From Bacteroidetes bacterium 47-18 (GTDB lineage Bacteria > Bacteroidota > Bacteroidia > Chitinophagales > Chitinophagaceae), in the NCBI GenBank assembly GCA_001897155.1, contig MKSF01000009.1, forward strand, positions 1 to 64,000: DNA of 64,000 nucleotides, read 5' to 3'. Position numbers and translations under genes: made by a program. Below, in pieces: positions 42,582 through 51,572 of this stretch. Every line of letters starts with the position of its first letter. The stretch's first letter is position 1. A model generated the notes under the pieces. It was not told the origin of the DNA. It made no database searches and saw nothing but the letters and a program-made list of their open reading frames with translations.

Positions 42582-43490
42582 AACAATCCTTTCATATAGA
42601 GCTTGATCAAATACCGAAGGGTTGTTGATTTGTATATAGCACATTTCGACAGGCTCAATGTGACACACGCCTTATCCTGTCAGTCAGGCTGAGCTCCGTC
42701 GAAGCCCTGCTACAACCATTATCAATCACCCTTCGACAAGCTCAGGGTGACAACATAGGCTCCATGTGACAACTGTGACAAATCACTCAACTGTTAGGCT
42801 GAGCCCTGTCGAAGTCCTGCCAAAACCATTATCAATCGCCCTTCGACAAGCTCAGGGTGACACCATAGACTCTATGTGACAACACAAACACAATGTGACA
42901 AATCGCTCAACTGTCAGGCTAAGCCCTGTCGAAGCCCTGCTACAACCATTATCAATCACCCTTCGACAAGCTCAGGGTGACAACACAGCTCAATGTGACA
43001 AATCGCTCAACTGTCAGGCTGAGCCCTGTCGAAGCCCTGCTACAACCATTATCAATCACCCTTCGACAAGCTCAGGGTGACACCATAGGCTCCATGTGAC
43101 AACACAAACACAATGTGACAAATCACTCAACTGTCAGGCTGAGCCCTGTCGAAGCCCTGCTACAACCATTATCAATCGCCCTTCGACAAGCTCAGGGTGA
43201 CAACATAGGCTCCATATGACAGCACAAACACAATGTGACAAATCGCTCAACTGTCAGGCTGAGCCCTGTCGAAGCCCTGCTACAACCATTATCAATCGCC
43301 CTTCGACAAGCTCAGGGTGACACCATAGGCTCCATGTGACAACACAAACACAATGTGACAAATCACTCAACTGTCAGGCTGAGCTCCGTCGAAGCCCAGC
43401 TACAAACATTATCAATCGCCCTTCGACAAGCTCAGGGTGACAACACAAGCTCCATGGGATAAGACAGGCTCAATGTGACAACAATCAGCC
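42582..43490 (+). repeat. Tandem repeat array 2 (7 units, 100-120-bp period) with terminal hairpin
   Basis: The word CTTCGACAAG occurs at 42731, 42841, 42961, 43061, 43181, 43301 and 43421; the last three steps are exactly 120 bp. Each unit reads roughly CAGGCTGAGCCCTGTCGAAG, CCCTGCTACAACCATTATCA, CCCTTCGACAAGCTCAGGG, TGACAACA and AATGTGACAAATC. Internal palindromic pairs are CCCT..AGGG and GGCT..AGCC. The left edge has a decayed hairpin (AACAATCCTT 42582-42591 with AAGGGTTGTT 42617-42626) and TATAGCACATTTCGACAG. The array fills the space between the tex stop and the murF-alr start. Short frames across it are artefacts. Confidence 0.92.
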
Positions 43491-43496
43491 ACAGGC

Positions 43497-45725
43497 TTAT
43501 TTACCAAACTTTTTCCTGAGCAGGCTCATCGCATCATCAATATTATTGCTGGCAGTTTCCTTTTTGGGCGCTTTCTTTGGCCCGGATGACATGGCAGGCG
43601 CCTGCTGGGTCTGCTTGATGGACAAAGCTATACGTTTGCGGGGCAGGTCCACTTCCGTTACCAGCACTTCGACCTTATCGTTGAGCTTCAGCTTTTCGGA
43701 AGGGTCTGTGATATACTCATGAGAGATCTCCGAAACGTGCACCAGGCCGTCCTGCTTCACCCCGATGTCCACAAAGGCCCCGAAACGGGTGATATTAGTC
43801 ACAATGCCCGGCACGGTCATACCCACACGCACATCCTCAATGCTGTAAATATCGGCAAATTCAAAGGACTGCAATTCGCTGCGCGGATCCAGGCCAGGCT
43901 TCTGCAATTCCTTTATGATATCCTGTATGGTATGCAGGCCTATCGTTTCCGATACATATTTCTGTGGAACGATCTGCTTAATGACCACTTCATTGCCTAT
44001 AATATCCGCCACGTTCACAGAAAGGTCCCTGCACATCTGCTCCACGATATGGTACGATTCCGGGTGTACCCCGCTGGCATCCAGCGGATGCTCACCGTCC
44101 TTGATACGCAGGAAGCCCGCGCATTGCTCAAAGGCCTTATTGCCCAGCCGGGTCACTTTCAGGAGCTGCTTCCTGTTGGAGAAGCGGCCTATTTCCTTCC
44201 TGTATTGTACGATATTGTCCGCGATGCCCGGCCCGATACCGCTCACATAGCGCAGCAGGTGCTTGCCGGCTGTATTCAGGTTGACACCTACCGCGTTCAC
44301 ACAACTTTCCACCGTCTGGTCCAGCTTTTCCTTCAGCCTGACCTGGTTGACGTCGTGCTGGTATTGCCCTACCCCGATGGATTTGGGATCGATCTTCACC
44401 AGTTCCGCGAGCGGGTCCATCAGCCTCCGGCCGATACTGACCGCGCCGCGGACCGTAATGTCATAGTCAGGAAATTCTTCCCTTGCCGTTTCCGAAGCCG
44501 AATATACGGATGCCCCGTCTTCATTCACCAGGAAAATAGCCGCATCCAGCCCCAGCTTTTTGATGAACTGCTCCGTCTCCCGGCCCGCAGTCCCATCACC
44601 GATGGCAAATACCTGGATATTATAATTATTAAAGTGTTTCCTGATGATCTGCTCAGCCTCTGTGAGCTTATAGTTCTTTTCGTGTATATATACCAGGTCG
44701 GTGGTCAGCAGGTCACCCTTTTCATCCAGCACCACCACCTTACAGCCCGTACGGTAGCCGGGGTCAATGGCCAGTATCCTTTTGCCTCCCAGGGGAGACG
44801 ATAGCAGGAGCTGTCTCAGGTTTTCCGCGAACACGGTAATGGCCTCCTCATCCGCCTTCGTTTTAAGCGCGAAGCGGAATTCACTCTCCAGGCTGGGCTG
44901 TAAGAGCCTCCTGTAGGCGTCACGGACGGCTTTCTTCACCAGCTCCGTACCGGCAGCATTACCGGGCCTGAGGTATTGGCGGCCTATAAGCTCCAATGCC
45001 GTTTCCTCATCCGGGAGTATGGACATTCTCAGGTAGCCCTCCATAAAGCCCCGCATGATAGCGAGAATACGATGGGAAGGCACCTGCGCTATCCGTTCGC
45101 TGAATTCAAAGTAATCCTTATACTTGACGCCTTCTTCTTTCTTATCTTCGATCACGGTGCTGACCAGCTGTCCTTCTTTTTCAAAAAGGTTACGGAGGCC
45201 GGTACGGATGGCCGCATCTTCGTTGATCATTTCAGCGATAATATCTCTCGCACCCTGCAAAGCAGCAGCCATATCGGGCACTTTTTCTCCTATGTATTTA
45301 GCGGCTTCCGCTTCCGGGTCAGTGCCGGTCTGCTCCAGTACCAGCAAAGCCAGGGGCTCCAGGCCGTTTTCGCGTGCCGTCTGCGCTTTAGTCTTCCTTT
45401 TAGGCTTGTAAGGCAGGTAAATATCTTCCAGCTCGTTCAGCGTAACGGCAGCATCCAGCTTACCCTGCAGCTCTTCTGTCATTTTACCCTGCTCCGTAAT
45501 GGTCTTCTCTATAAATGCTTTACGGTCAGCAAATTCCTTTTCAAATTTAGCGCTATCAATGATATGGGTAATAGCCACCTCATCCAGGGCGCCTGTCTGG
45601 TCCTTACGGTACCTGGCGATGAACGGGATCGTAGCTCCTTCCGCCGTAAGGTTCAGCACAGCCTTTACGTACTGTTCTTTAATATTGAGCTTTTGGGAAA
45701 CAATGGCACTGAATTCTACTGACAT
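43497..45725 (-). CDS. tex: Tex-family RNA-binding transcription accessory protein
   Basis: 742 residues from the start at 45725 (MSVEFSAIVSQKLNIKEQYV). A longer frame to 45890 only adds low-complexity hydrophobic residues unlike the family. Domains in order: N-terminal helix-turn-helix (ATIPFIARYRKDQTGALDE), YqgF-like nuclease fold (ILAIDPGYRTGCKVVVLDE), helix-hairpin-helix repeats (LLRYVSGIGPGIADNIVQYR) and a C-terminal S1 RNA-binding domain (VGMTVPGIVTNITRFGAFVDIG). Tex affects transcription and stress tolerance in other bacteria. The C-terminal tail is Lys/Pro-rich. Confidence 0.93.
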   Translation of the reverse strand: MSVEFSAIVSQKLNIKEQYVKAVLNLTAEGATIPFIARYRKDQTGALDEVAITHIIDSAKFEKEFADRKAFIEKTITEQGKMTEELQGKLDAAVTLNELEDIYLPYKPKRKTKAQTARENGLEPLALLVLEQTGTDPEAEAAKYIGEKVPDMAAALQGARDIIAEMINEDAAIRTGLRNLFEKEGQLVSTVIEDKKEEGVKYKDYFEFSERIAQVPSHRILAIMRGFMEGYLRMSILPDEETALELIGRQYLRPGNAAGTELVKKAVRDAYRRLLQPSLESEFRFALKTKADEEAITVFAENLRQLLLSSPLGGKRILAIDPGYRTGCKVVVLDEKGDLLTTDLVYIHEKNYKLTEAEQIIRKHFNNYNIQVFAIGDGTAGRETEQFIKKLGLDAAIFLVNEDGASVYSASETAREEFPDYDITVRGAVSIGRRLMDPLAELVKIDPKSIGVGQYQHDVNQVRLKEKLDQTVESCVNAVGVNLNTAGKHLLRYVSGIGPGIADNIVQYRKEIGRFSNRKQLLKVTRLGNKAFEQCAGFLRIKDGEHPLDASGVHPESYHIVEQMCRDLSVNVADIIGNEVVIKQIVPQKYVSETIGLHTIQDIIKELQKPGLDPRSELQSFEFADIYSIEDVRVGMTVPGIVTNITRFGAFVDIGVKQDGLVHVSEISHEYITDPSEKLKLNDKVEVLVTEVDLPRKRIALSIKQTQQAPAMSSGPKKAPKKETASNNIDDAMSLLRKKFGK

Positions 45726-45964
45726 AATACTGGTATTTAAAAAAATTCGGACTGCGAATATAGGCAATCTTGCCAAGCTTCGGGTGTAAAAAACGAAAGA
45801 CTTTATACACATAATAAGCATCTTAAAACATCCAAGCGATAAATATGGAAATAAGCATATAAATAATATAACATACCCATAAAATTCCAATACGGATATA
45901 TCTTATACTCCGGCGCTTTGCACATAAAATGTGTATCTTTATTCCAACCAAAGCGCTCATATTC

Positions 45965-46380
45965 ATGAAAAAACTACTATTCGGCAAGCCCGGACCTGCC
46001 GCGGTCCATTTTGCCCTGCTGCTGCTGCGGGTCGTATGGGGTGTTACGATGATACCTGCCCATGGGTGGCCCAAGCTGGCCGGCTTTGATCAAAAGAAAG
46101 CCGCTTTTATGGACTTTATGGGACTGGGTAGCACCTTATCGCTGGGACTGGCCGTCTTCGCGGAATTCTTCTGCAGCCTGCTGCTCATAGCCGGTCTTTT
46201 TACACGACTGGCGACCCTGCCCCTGATCATTACGATGCTGGTGATCATGCAGCAGCACGAATGGGCGCTGATCGGGAAGTACGAATCGGTTATCTTTTTC
46301 TTTACGGGTATGTGCTGATCCTGATATTAGGTCCCGGTAAATACAGCCTGGACCAGAAGTTCATTTATAAATCCAGATAA
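45965..46380 (+). pseudogene. DoxX-family membrane protein, frameshifted near its 3' end
   Basis: The frame from 45965 (MKKLLFGKPGPAAVHFALLL) gives 117 residues with typical DoxX blocks (LLLRVVWGVTMIPAHGWPKL, LGLAVFAEFFCSLLLIAGLF). It stops at 46318 before the final membrane segment. The missing end, YVLILILGPGKYSLDQKF, is encoded in another frame and reaches a stop at 46378-46380. Adding one T to the five-T run near 46292 restores VIFFLYGYVLILILGPGKYSLD, a normal ending. It is either a recent frameshift or a sequencing error. A longer N-terminal start at 45929 is less likely. Possible promoter: TTTG 45917, TATCTTTA 45934. Confidence 0.75.
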
Positions 46381-46406
46381 GCACTGCTCATTCTAAAACC
46401 GACCAT

Positions 46407-48743
46407 ATGCAGGATCCAGAACCGCAAAAGGAACTATCATATATCAGGCAGCAGCTATCCCTGCTCCAATTACAGCAACAGGAGCAGGATGCCGCTATCC
46501 GGCGCTTACAGCAACGCCTGCAGCACCTGGAAGCCCGGTTCCCGGAACACCGGCCGACTGCCGGTGACGTTACGGATGAACATCCAACTGTAACTACAGC
46601 GCAGGTACCTCCTGCCATCCCCGCGGTAAATGATGCACCTCCTGTGGCCGCCCGCACTGCTGCACCTGCCGGGAAGAAGGCACCTGCGCTGAACTGGGAA
46701 AAGTTCATAGGGGAAAACCTGATCAACAAGATCGGCATCGTTATACTGGTAATAGGCATCATCATAGGCGCAAAATACGCGATAGACAAGGACCTGATCA
46801 GCCCGGCAACGCGCATCATCACGGGTTATGTATTGGGGCTGGGATTGCTGGGATTTGCTTACCGGCTGAAGACAAAGTACCATAATTTCAGCGCGGTATT
46901 GCTGAGCGGCGCGATGACCTCCCTGTATTTCCTGACCTACGCCGCCTATGCCCATTACCACCTGCTGGGTCTCACAATAGCTTTCGGACTGATGCTGCTT
47001 TTTACCATCTTTACCGTTCTTGCCGCCCTGAAGTATGATAAGGAGATCATATCTGTTCTGGGCATGGTGGGCGCCTATGCCCTGCCGGTACTGTTGGGAG
47101 AGGACACAGGAACACCTGTAATGCTGCTGAGCTATATGGCCATCATCAACCTGGGCATTTATTATATCGTGTACAGGAAGCATTGGTACAGCTCCCATTT
47201 GCTGGCATCCGTCATTTCCTGGCTGGTGCTGCTGACCTGGTACATCTTGCACGATCATACGCAGCATAAGCCGGCATTGTTCGCCTTTGCCATCCTTTTC
47301 TTCCTACTGTCGGCACTGACGCTCATCCTGCTTTTCCGGGCCAGGCCCGAAAAGCCGCATAAGCTGGTGATGCTCTCGCTCATCCTGAATGCCCTCTGCT
47401 TCTTCGCTACGGGCTACCTGCTGACGGAAGCCTTATCCAAAGATGTATCGCTTACCGGGCTGTTCACCATAGCCAATGCCGCTTTCTATCTTACCGTATG
47501 TTACTATTTCCATAAGCAGCAAGCCCGGCAGACCGCCTTTTACCTGTTCCTGGGCCTCGGTTTAAGCTTCCTGACCATCAGCATTCCCATCCAGTTTGAC
47601 GGCTATTTCGTCACGATTCTCTGGTTGACGGAATCCCTGCTGTTCCTGTGGACTGCCAGGAAAAAAGCGCTGCCTTTCCTTGAAAAGCTAAGCTATATCG
47701 TATTTGTACTGGGCTGCATCAGCATCATGGCAGACTGGTTCACCCCGGCGTTCTACACAAGGACGCTCCGGCAATGGCCGCTGCTGAACGCACCGGCTTT
47801 ATCATCCATAGCTGCCGGCACGCTGGTCCTGGGTCATGCATGGATCATAAAAAAGCATCCTGCCGCTGTTACCGTCCGTCAACAATCACTTTCACTGGTA
47901 TATACCATTTGCGGCGCCGTCATACTTTACATCACCGGCACAATGGAAATAACGGGACACACCGCACTTCAACGGATGCTCGCATTCAGGCAGTACAGCC
48001 TGCGGGACCAGCAACTGGCAGATACCTTTTACCAGTATTATACCAGCCTGTCCGCCACCTGGCTCCTGGTCTATAATTTCCTGTTCCTATCCGTGACAAG
48101 CCTGCTCGTGCTCCGGTACGCGAAACATCGCGCCGGTGCTGCCTTACAGCTTGGCCTTAATTACCTGCTACTCCTCATTTTCCTGGTGATCGGGTTATAT
48201 AATATCAGCGAATTGCGGGAACACTTCCTGGTTCCGGAGCACCGTGCCGCATTCCATATATCCGGCATATGGCTGCTGTGGAGATATACCTGCATAGCCC
48301 TGGCCGTGCTGATCCTCTTCCTCAACAGCAGGCTGCAGCAACGTTATTATCCTGAGAAAGGCATCCGGCAGGCCGCTGCGCTGGCTGCCTATGCCACGGG
48401 CATCTGGATGCTCAGCAGCGAGCTGATACAATGGCTGGATATGGCTGGCTACAACCATACTTATAAGCTCGGGCTGTCCATTCTCTGGGGAACCTGCTCG
48501 CTCTACCTGATCTATAAAGGCATATTCAAATCAAGGCCCTATATCCGTATCGCGGCCATGGTGCTCTTCGGAGTGACGCTGCTTAAATTATTCTTTTACG
48601 ACCTGGCACACCTGAATACGCTGTCCAAAACCATCATATTCATCATCCTCGGTATCCTGCTGCTCATCATATCCTTCCTGTACAATAAATACAGGCATAT
48701 GATGCATCCGGAATCACCGGCAGAGACCGGGCAAGAGGATTAG
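46407..48743 (+). CDS. DUF2339 polytopic membrane protein
   Basis: 778 residues. The N-terminus is a coiled coil (LSYIRQQLSLLQLQQQEQDA, about residues 5-55), followed by a Pro/Ala-rich linker. LNWEKFIGENLINKIGIVIL opens a membrane domain of about 20 hydrophobic segments. This NWE-(K/R)-xxGxxxxxxxGxxxL entry is the DUF2339 signature. The function is unknown; homologues are predicted to span the inner membrane, with no characterised substrate known to me. It follows the broken doxX by 26 bp and may be co-transcribed with it. Confidence 0.85.
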   Translation: MQDPEPQKELSYIRQQLSLLQLQQQEQDAAIRRLQQRLQHLEARFPEHRPTAGDVTDEHPTVTTAQVPPAIPAVNDAPPVAARTAAPAGKKAPALNWEKFIGENLINKIGIVILVIGIIIGAKYAIDKDLISPATRIITGYVLGLGLLGFAYRLKTKYHNFSAVLLSGAMTSLYFLTYAAYAHYHLLGLTIAFGLMLLFTIFTVLAALKYDKEIISVLGMVGAYALPVLLGEDTGTPVMLLSYMAIINLGIYYIVYRKHWYSSHLLASVISWLVLLTWYILHDHTQHKPALFAFAILFFLLSALTLILLFRARPEKPHKLVMLSLILNALCFFATGYLLTEALSKDVSLTGLFTIANAAFYLTVCYYFHKQQARQTAFYLFLGLGLSFLTISIPIQFDGYFVTILWLTESLLFLWTARKKALPFLEKLSYIVFVLGCISIMADWFTPAFYTRTLRQWPLLNAPALSSIAAGTLVLGHAWIIKKHPAAVTVRQQSLSLVYTICGAVILYITGTMEITGHTALQRMLAFRQYSLRDQQLADTFYQYYTSLSATWLLVYNFLFLSVTSLLVLRYAKHRAGAALQLGLNYLLLLIFLVIGLYNISELREHFLVPEHRAAFHISGIWLLWRYTCIALAVLILFLNSRLQQRYYPEKGIRQAAALAAYATGIWMLSSELIQWLDMAGYNHTYKLGLSILWGTCSLYLIYKGIFKSRPYIRIAAMVLFGVTLLKLFFYDLAHLNTLSKTIIFIILGILLLIISFLYNKYRHMMHPESPAETGQED

Positions 48744-48851
48744 CAGGCTCCGGCACAAATCCTATTAACATTTAATTAATCTATAATCATATTTTAAGTT
48801 ATATATATTACCGCAATCTTGGTAAATTCGCACCTTAATAAAGCAATCATA

Positions 48852-49481
48852 ATGAAGTTAACATCCCTTTTATCTGTCCTGGCTATAGGAGGCCTGATGA
48901 TTTTTCAGTCCTGTGGTGATAAAAAAGGACAGCCGGCCGCCGGCAAGTCTTCCAATGGCGCTACTGAAACAGCTACCAAAATAGCTTATATTAACCTTGA
49001 TACCCTGGATGCCAAGTACCAGTACATCGTGGACGGGAAAGTAAGGTTTGAGGCGGAACAGAAAGCTATGGAAGCTGAATTAAAGCAACTGGAACAGGCT
49101 ATCAAAGGACAATATGCCACGTTACAAAAGAAAGTGAACGATAAAAGTATCTCCCAGGAAGAATACGAGACCATCGGCGGACGCATCCAGTCCATGGAGC
49201 AGAATTACCAGCAGAAAATGCAGGGTATGTCCAACCGGCTGATGGCTAAAACGGATTCTTTCCAGACCGATTACAGGAAGAAGGTGGATGATTTCCTGGC
49301 TTCCTACAACAAGGACGGCAAGTATGATTATATCTTAAGCTACCAGTACGGGGTGTCCCTGGTATTATATGCCAATCCCGCACTGGATATTACCGATGAT
49401 GTGGTCAACGGGCTGAACGAGCTGTATAAAAAAAGCGGCGTATCCAAACCTGTCGCACCGGCGGATTCAACAAAAAAATAA
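48852..49481 (+). CDS. OmpH/Skp-like lipoprotein
   Basis: 209 residues from the start at 48852 (MKLTSLLSVLAIGGLMIFQSC), a lipoprotein signal with Cys21. An ATG at 48819 would add 11 residues before a good signal and is rejected. The OmpH pattern follows: IAYINLDTLDAKYQYIVDGK, a long charged coiled coil (about residues 70-150), then YDYILSYQYGVSLVLYANPALDITDDVV. Skp-type chaperones hold outer-membrane proteins in the periplasm. The lipid anchor and Pro/Ser-rich tail suggest it is tethered to a membrane. Confidence 0.85.
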   Translation: MKLTSLLSVLAIGGLMIFQSCGDKKGQPAAGKSSNGATETATKIAYINLDTLDAKYQYIVDGKVRFEAEQKAMEAELKQLEQAIKGQYATLQKKVNDKSISQEEYETIGGRIQSMEQNYQQKMQGMSNRLMAKTDSFQTDYRKKVDDFLASYNKDGKYDYILSYQYGVSLVLYANPALDITDDVVNGLNELYKKSGVSKPVAPADSTKK

Positions 49482-49510
49482 ACATATCCCCTTATATTCT
49501 TATCTTTACT

Positions 49511-49549
49511 GATGAAACCGGCTGACATTGTTGTTGACCGGTTTTATCA
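49511..49549 (+). terminator. Hairpin after the OmpH-like gene
   Basis: GATGAAACCGG-(CT)-GACA pairs with TGTTGACCGGTTTTATC with two mismatches. It lies 30 bp after the stop and ends in TTTTATCATTT. Confidence 0.55.
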
Positions 49550-49628
49550 TTTAATCACAACGATCAGGAAACAGCTAACTGTTTTGTGCCCTGCTGCTCC
49601 TTTCTGATCCTAAAATCAGGCATCTCCA

Positions 49629-50735
49629 ATGAGCACCGTCAAATATATATGCCTCCTGCTGCTTTCCGGGCTGTGTCTCGGCTCCTGCAAGGTGGGACGC
49701 TTTGTCTATTACAATTTTGCGGACATCAAAGATTACCGGAAGTTTCCTTCCAGGACGATCGAAAAAAGCGGTACTCCCTACCTTTATCCCGCAGCTGCTG
49801 CGGGAAAGGCACCTAAAGCACTGCATATTGACGGGCATGACTACCCCTTTGAAAAATACCTGGAAGACAACCAGACAGTGGCTTTCCTGGTCATACAGAA
49901 CGATACCATCCAGTATGAAAAGTATTTCAGGGGCTATGATGCCGCCTCTATTGTACCTTCCTTTTCCGTTGCCAAATCCATTACCTCCATTTTGATAGGC
50001 TGTGCCATAGACGATCAACTGATCGCTTCCATAGAGGAGCCGGTAACGAATTATATCCCGGAGCTGAAGCAAAACGGGTTTGACAAGGTAACCATAGCGC
50101 ATCTCCTGCAGATGACCTCCGGCCTGAAGTATAATGAAGGCTATACCAACCCGTTCGGGGATGTAGCCACATTTTATTATGGCCGCAATCTCCGCCGGGC
50201 CATCAGGAAAATGAAATTAAAAACGGATCCCGGTCTGCAGTTCGAGTATGCCAGCGGGAATACCCAGTTGCTGGGACTGGTGCTGGAGCGCGCGCTGAAA
50301 ACCAGAACGGTCAGCGCATACGCCGGGGAAAAGCTGTGGCGGCCGCTCGGTATGGAATATGATGCCAGCTGGAGCCTGGACCGGAAGAAGAACGGCCTGG
50401 AAAAGACATTCTGCTGTGTCAACGCACGTGCGCGGGACTTTGCCAAAATAGGACGCCTGTACCTGAACAAAGGGAACTGGAACGGCAGGCAGATCGTATC
50501 CGCCTCCTGGGTGGAGCAATCCGTCAGAAATGACGATACGCAAAACGGCAGCGCCTGGTATTACCAGTACCAGTGGTGGATGCCCTCCGACAGGGGGGAT
50601 TTCCTGGCAAGGGGCATATTAGGACAATATATTTACGTGTACCCGGAAAAAAACCTGGTCATTGTGCGCCTTGGCAAAAACAAGGGAAAAGCCAACTGGC
50701 CGCAACTGCTCTCCAGCCTGGGACAGAACTACTGA
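49629..50735 (+). CDS. Serine hydrolase, class C beta-lactamase fold lipoprotein
   Basis: 368 residues. The lipoprotein signal MSTVKYICLLLLSGLCLGSC places the anchor at Cys20. The beta-lactamase-type catalytic motifs are SxxK as Ser113-Val-Ala-Lys116 (PSFSVAKSITSILIG) and YxN-like YASGN near residue 206, with the family block LLQMTSGLKYNEGY. The substrate could be a D-Ala peptide or an ester; true beta-lactam resistance is not implied. It is followed by repeat array 3, whose leading hairpin probably ends its transcript. Confidence 0.87.
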   Translation: MSTVKYICLLLLSGLCLGSCKVGRFVYYNFADIKDYRKFPSRTIEKSGTPYLYPAAAAGKAPKALHIDGHDYPFEKYLEDNQTVAFLVIQNDTIQYEKYFRGYDAASIVPSFSVAKSITSILIGCAIDDQLIASIEEPVTNYIPELKQNGFDKVTIAHLLQMTSGLKYNEGYTNPFGDVATFYYGRNLRRAIRKMKLKTDPGLQFEYASGNTQLLGLVLERALKTRTVSAYAGEKLWRPLGMEYDASWSLDRKKNGLEKTFCCVNARARDFAKIGRLYLNKGNWNGRQIVSASWVEQSVRNDDTQNGSAWYYQYQWWMPSDRGDFLARGILGQYIYVYPEKNLVIVRLGKNKGKANWPQLLSSLGQNY

Positions 50736-50779
50736 TGAGCTGCCTGCAATGAACAAGCCATAAGGCCGCCAGAAAAATA

Positions 50780-50828
50780 AAACAACCCTGTCATATAGAA
50801 CGAAGTCGCAATATGGACAGGGTTGTTT
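50780..50828. terminator. Long hairpin at the start of repeat array 3
   Basis: AAACAACCCTGTCATAT (50780-50796) pairs with ATATGGACAGGGTTGTTT (50811-50828), 17 bp with one bulged base and a T-run at the end. It matches the hairpin at 3431-3466 (CCCTGTCATAT core), so it is both a likely terminator for the serine hydrolase gene and the conserved edge of the repeat element. Confidence 0.75.
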
Positions 50829-50829
50829 A

Positions 50830-51220
50830 TTGATACATAGCACATTTCGACAGATTCAATGCGACAAATAATCCTCTCAACTTCAGGCTGAGCCCCGTCG
50901 AAGCCCTGCTAAAACATTATAAACCGCCCTTCGACAAGCTCAAGGTGACACAACAGGCTCAATGCGACAAATAATCCTCTCAACTGTCAGGCTGAGCCCC
51001 GTCGAAGCCCTGTTACAATTATTATAAAACACCCTTCGACAAGCTAAGGGTGACACAACAGGCTCAATGCGACAAATAATCCTCTCAACTGTCAGGCTGA
51101 GCCCCGTCGAAGCCCTGCTACAACCATTATAAACCACCCTTCGACAAGCTCAGGGTGACACCATAGGTTCAATGTGACAACAGGATGAATGTAACTATAT
51201 AAAAGGTTTTTCAGACATCC
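50830..51220 (+). repeat. Tandem repeat array 3 (3 units, 105-bp period)
   Basis: CTTCGACAAGCT starts at 50929, 51034 and 51139, steps of exactly 105 bp. Units share CAGGCTGAGCCCCGTCGAAG, CCCTGCTACAA, CCCTTCGACAAGCTCAGGG and AATGCGACAAATAATCCTCT with array 2. The left edge is the hairpin at 50780-50828 and then CATAGCACATTTCGACAG. The right edge runs into TTTTTCAGACATCCG, which resembles the outer edge of array 1 read in reverse (TTTTTAGACAGCCG, comp. 2913-2898). The array separates two convergent genes. Confidence 0.9.
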
Positions 51221-51250
51221 GTATCATCTTTTTCTACTTTTCCGGAAGTA

Positions 51251-51565
51251 TTAAAAGGTCAGCTCTTCATAGACGCTTCGCAGCTCGCTGAAAGCGTGCT
51301 GGTCGCCGATAGCCTGCGCTACTTCCATACCCGCCCGGTAGGTTTCTATGGCTTCCTGCTCCATTCCTTTATTTTCATAGAGCTTGCCCAGGTGGTAATA
51401 AGTAGCGATATACTTACTGTCCAGTTCCAGGTTCTTTTTAAAACAGGCCTTCGCCTGCTCAAAATCTCCCGCTTTGGCATATTCCAGCGCCAGGGCATGT
51501 ATCAGGAAGTTATCCGCCGGGCTCTCTTCCAGGAAAGCAAGAAGCTGCTCTATTCTTGTGCTCAT
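51251..51565 (-). CDS. Small TPR protein
   Basis: 104 residues from the start at 51565 (MSTRIEQLLAFLEESPADNF). The longer frame to 51745 only reads the neighbouring kmo gene out of frame. Two to three tetratricopeptide units are visible: FLIHALALEYAKAGDFEQAK, YIATYYHLGKLYENKGMEQEAIETYRAG and AIGDQHAFSELRSVYEEL. It is a probable protein-protein adaptor, with no enzymatic motif. It begins 7 bp after the kmo stop, so it is co-transcribed with kmo. Confidence 0.85.
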   Translation of the reverse strand: MSTRIEQLLAFLEESPADNFLIHALALEYAKAGDFEQAKACFKKNLELDSKYIATYYHLGKLYENKGMEQEAIETYRAGMEVAQAIGDQHAFSELRSVYEELTF

Positions 51566-51572
51566 ACTTACA

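Noticed and set aside
42600-43490. CRISPR array
   Set aside because: The repeated units are 100-120 bp and nearly identical across their whole length. There is no alternation of 25-40-bp repeats with unique spacers, and no cas genes are nearby.
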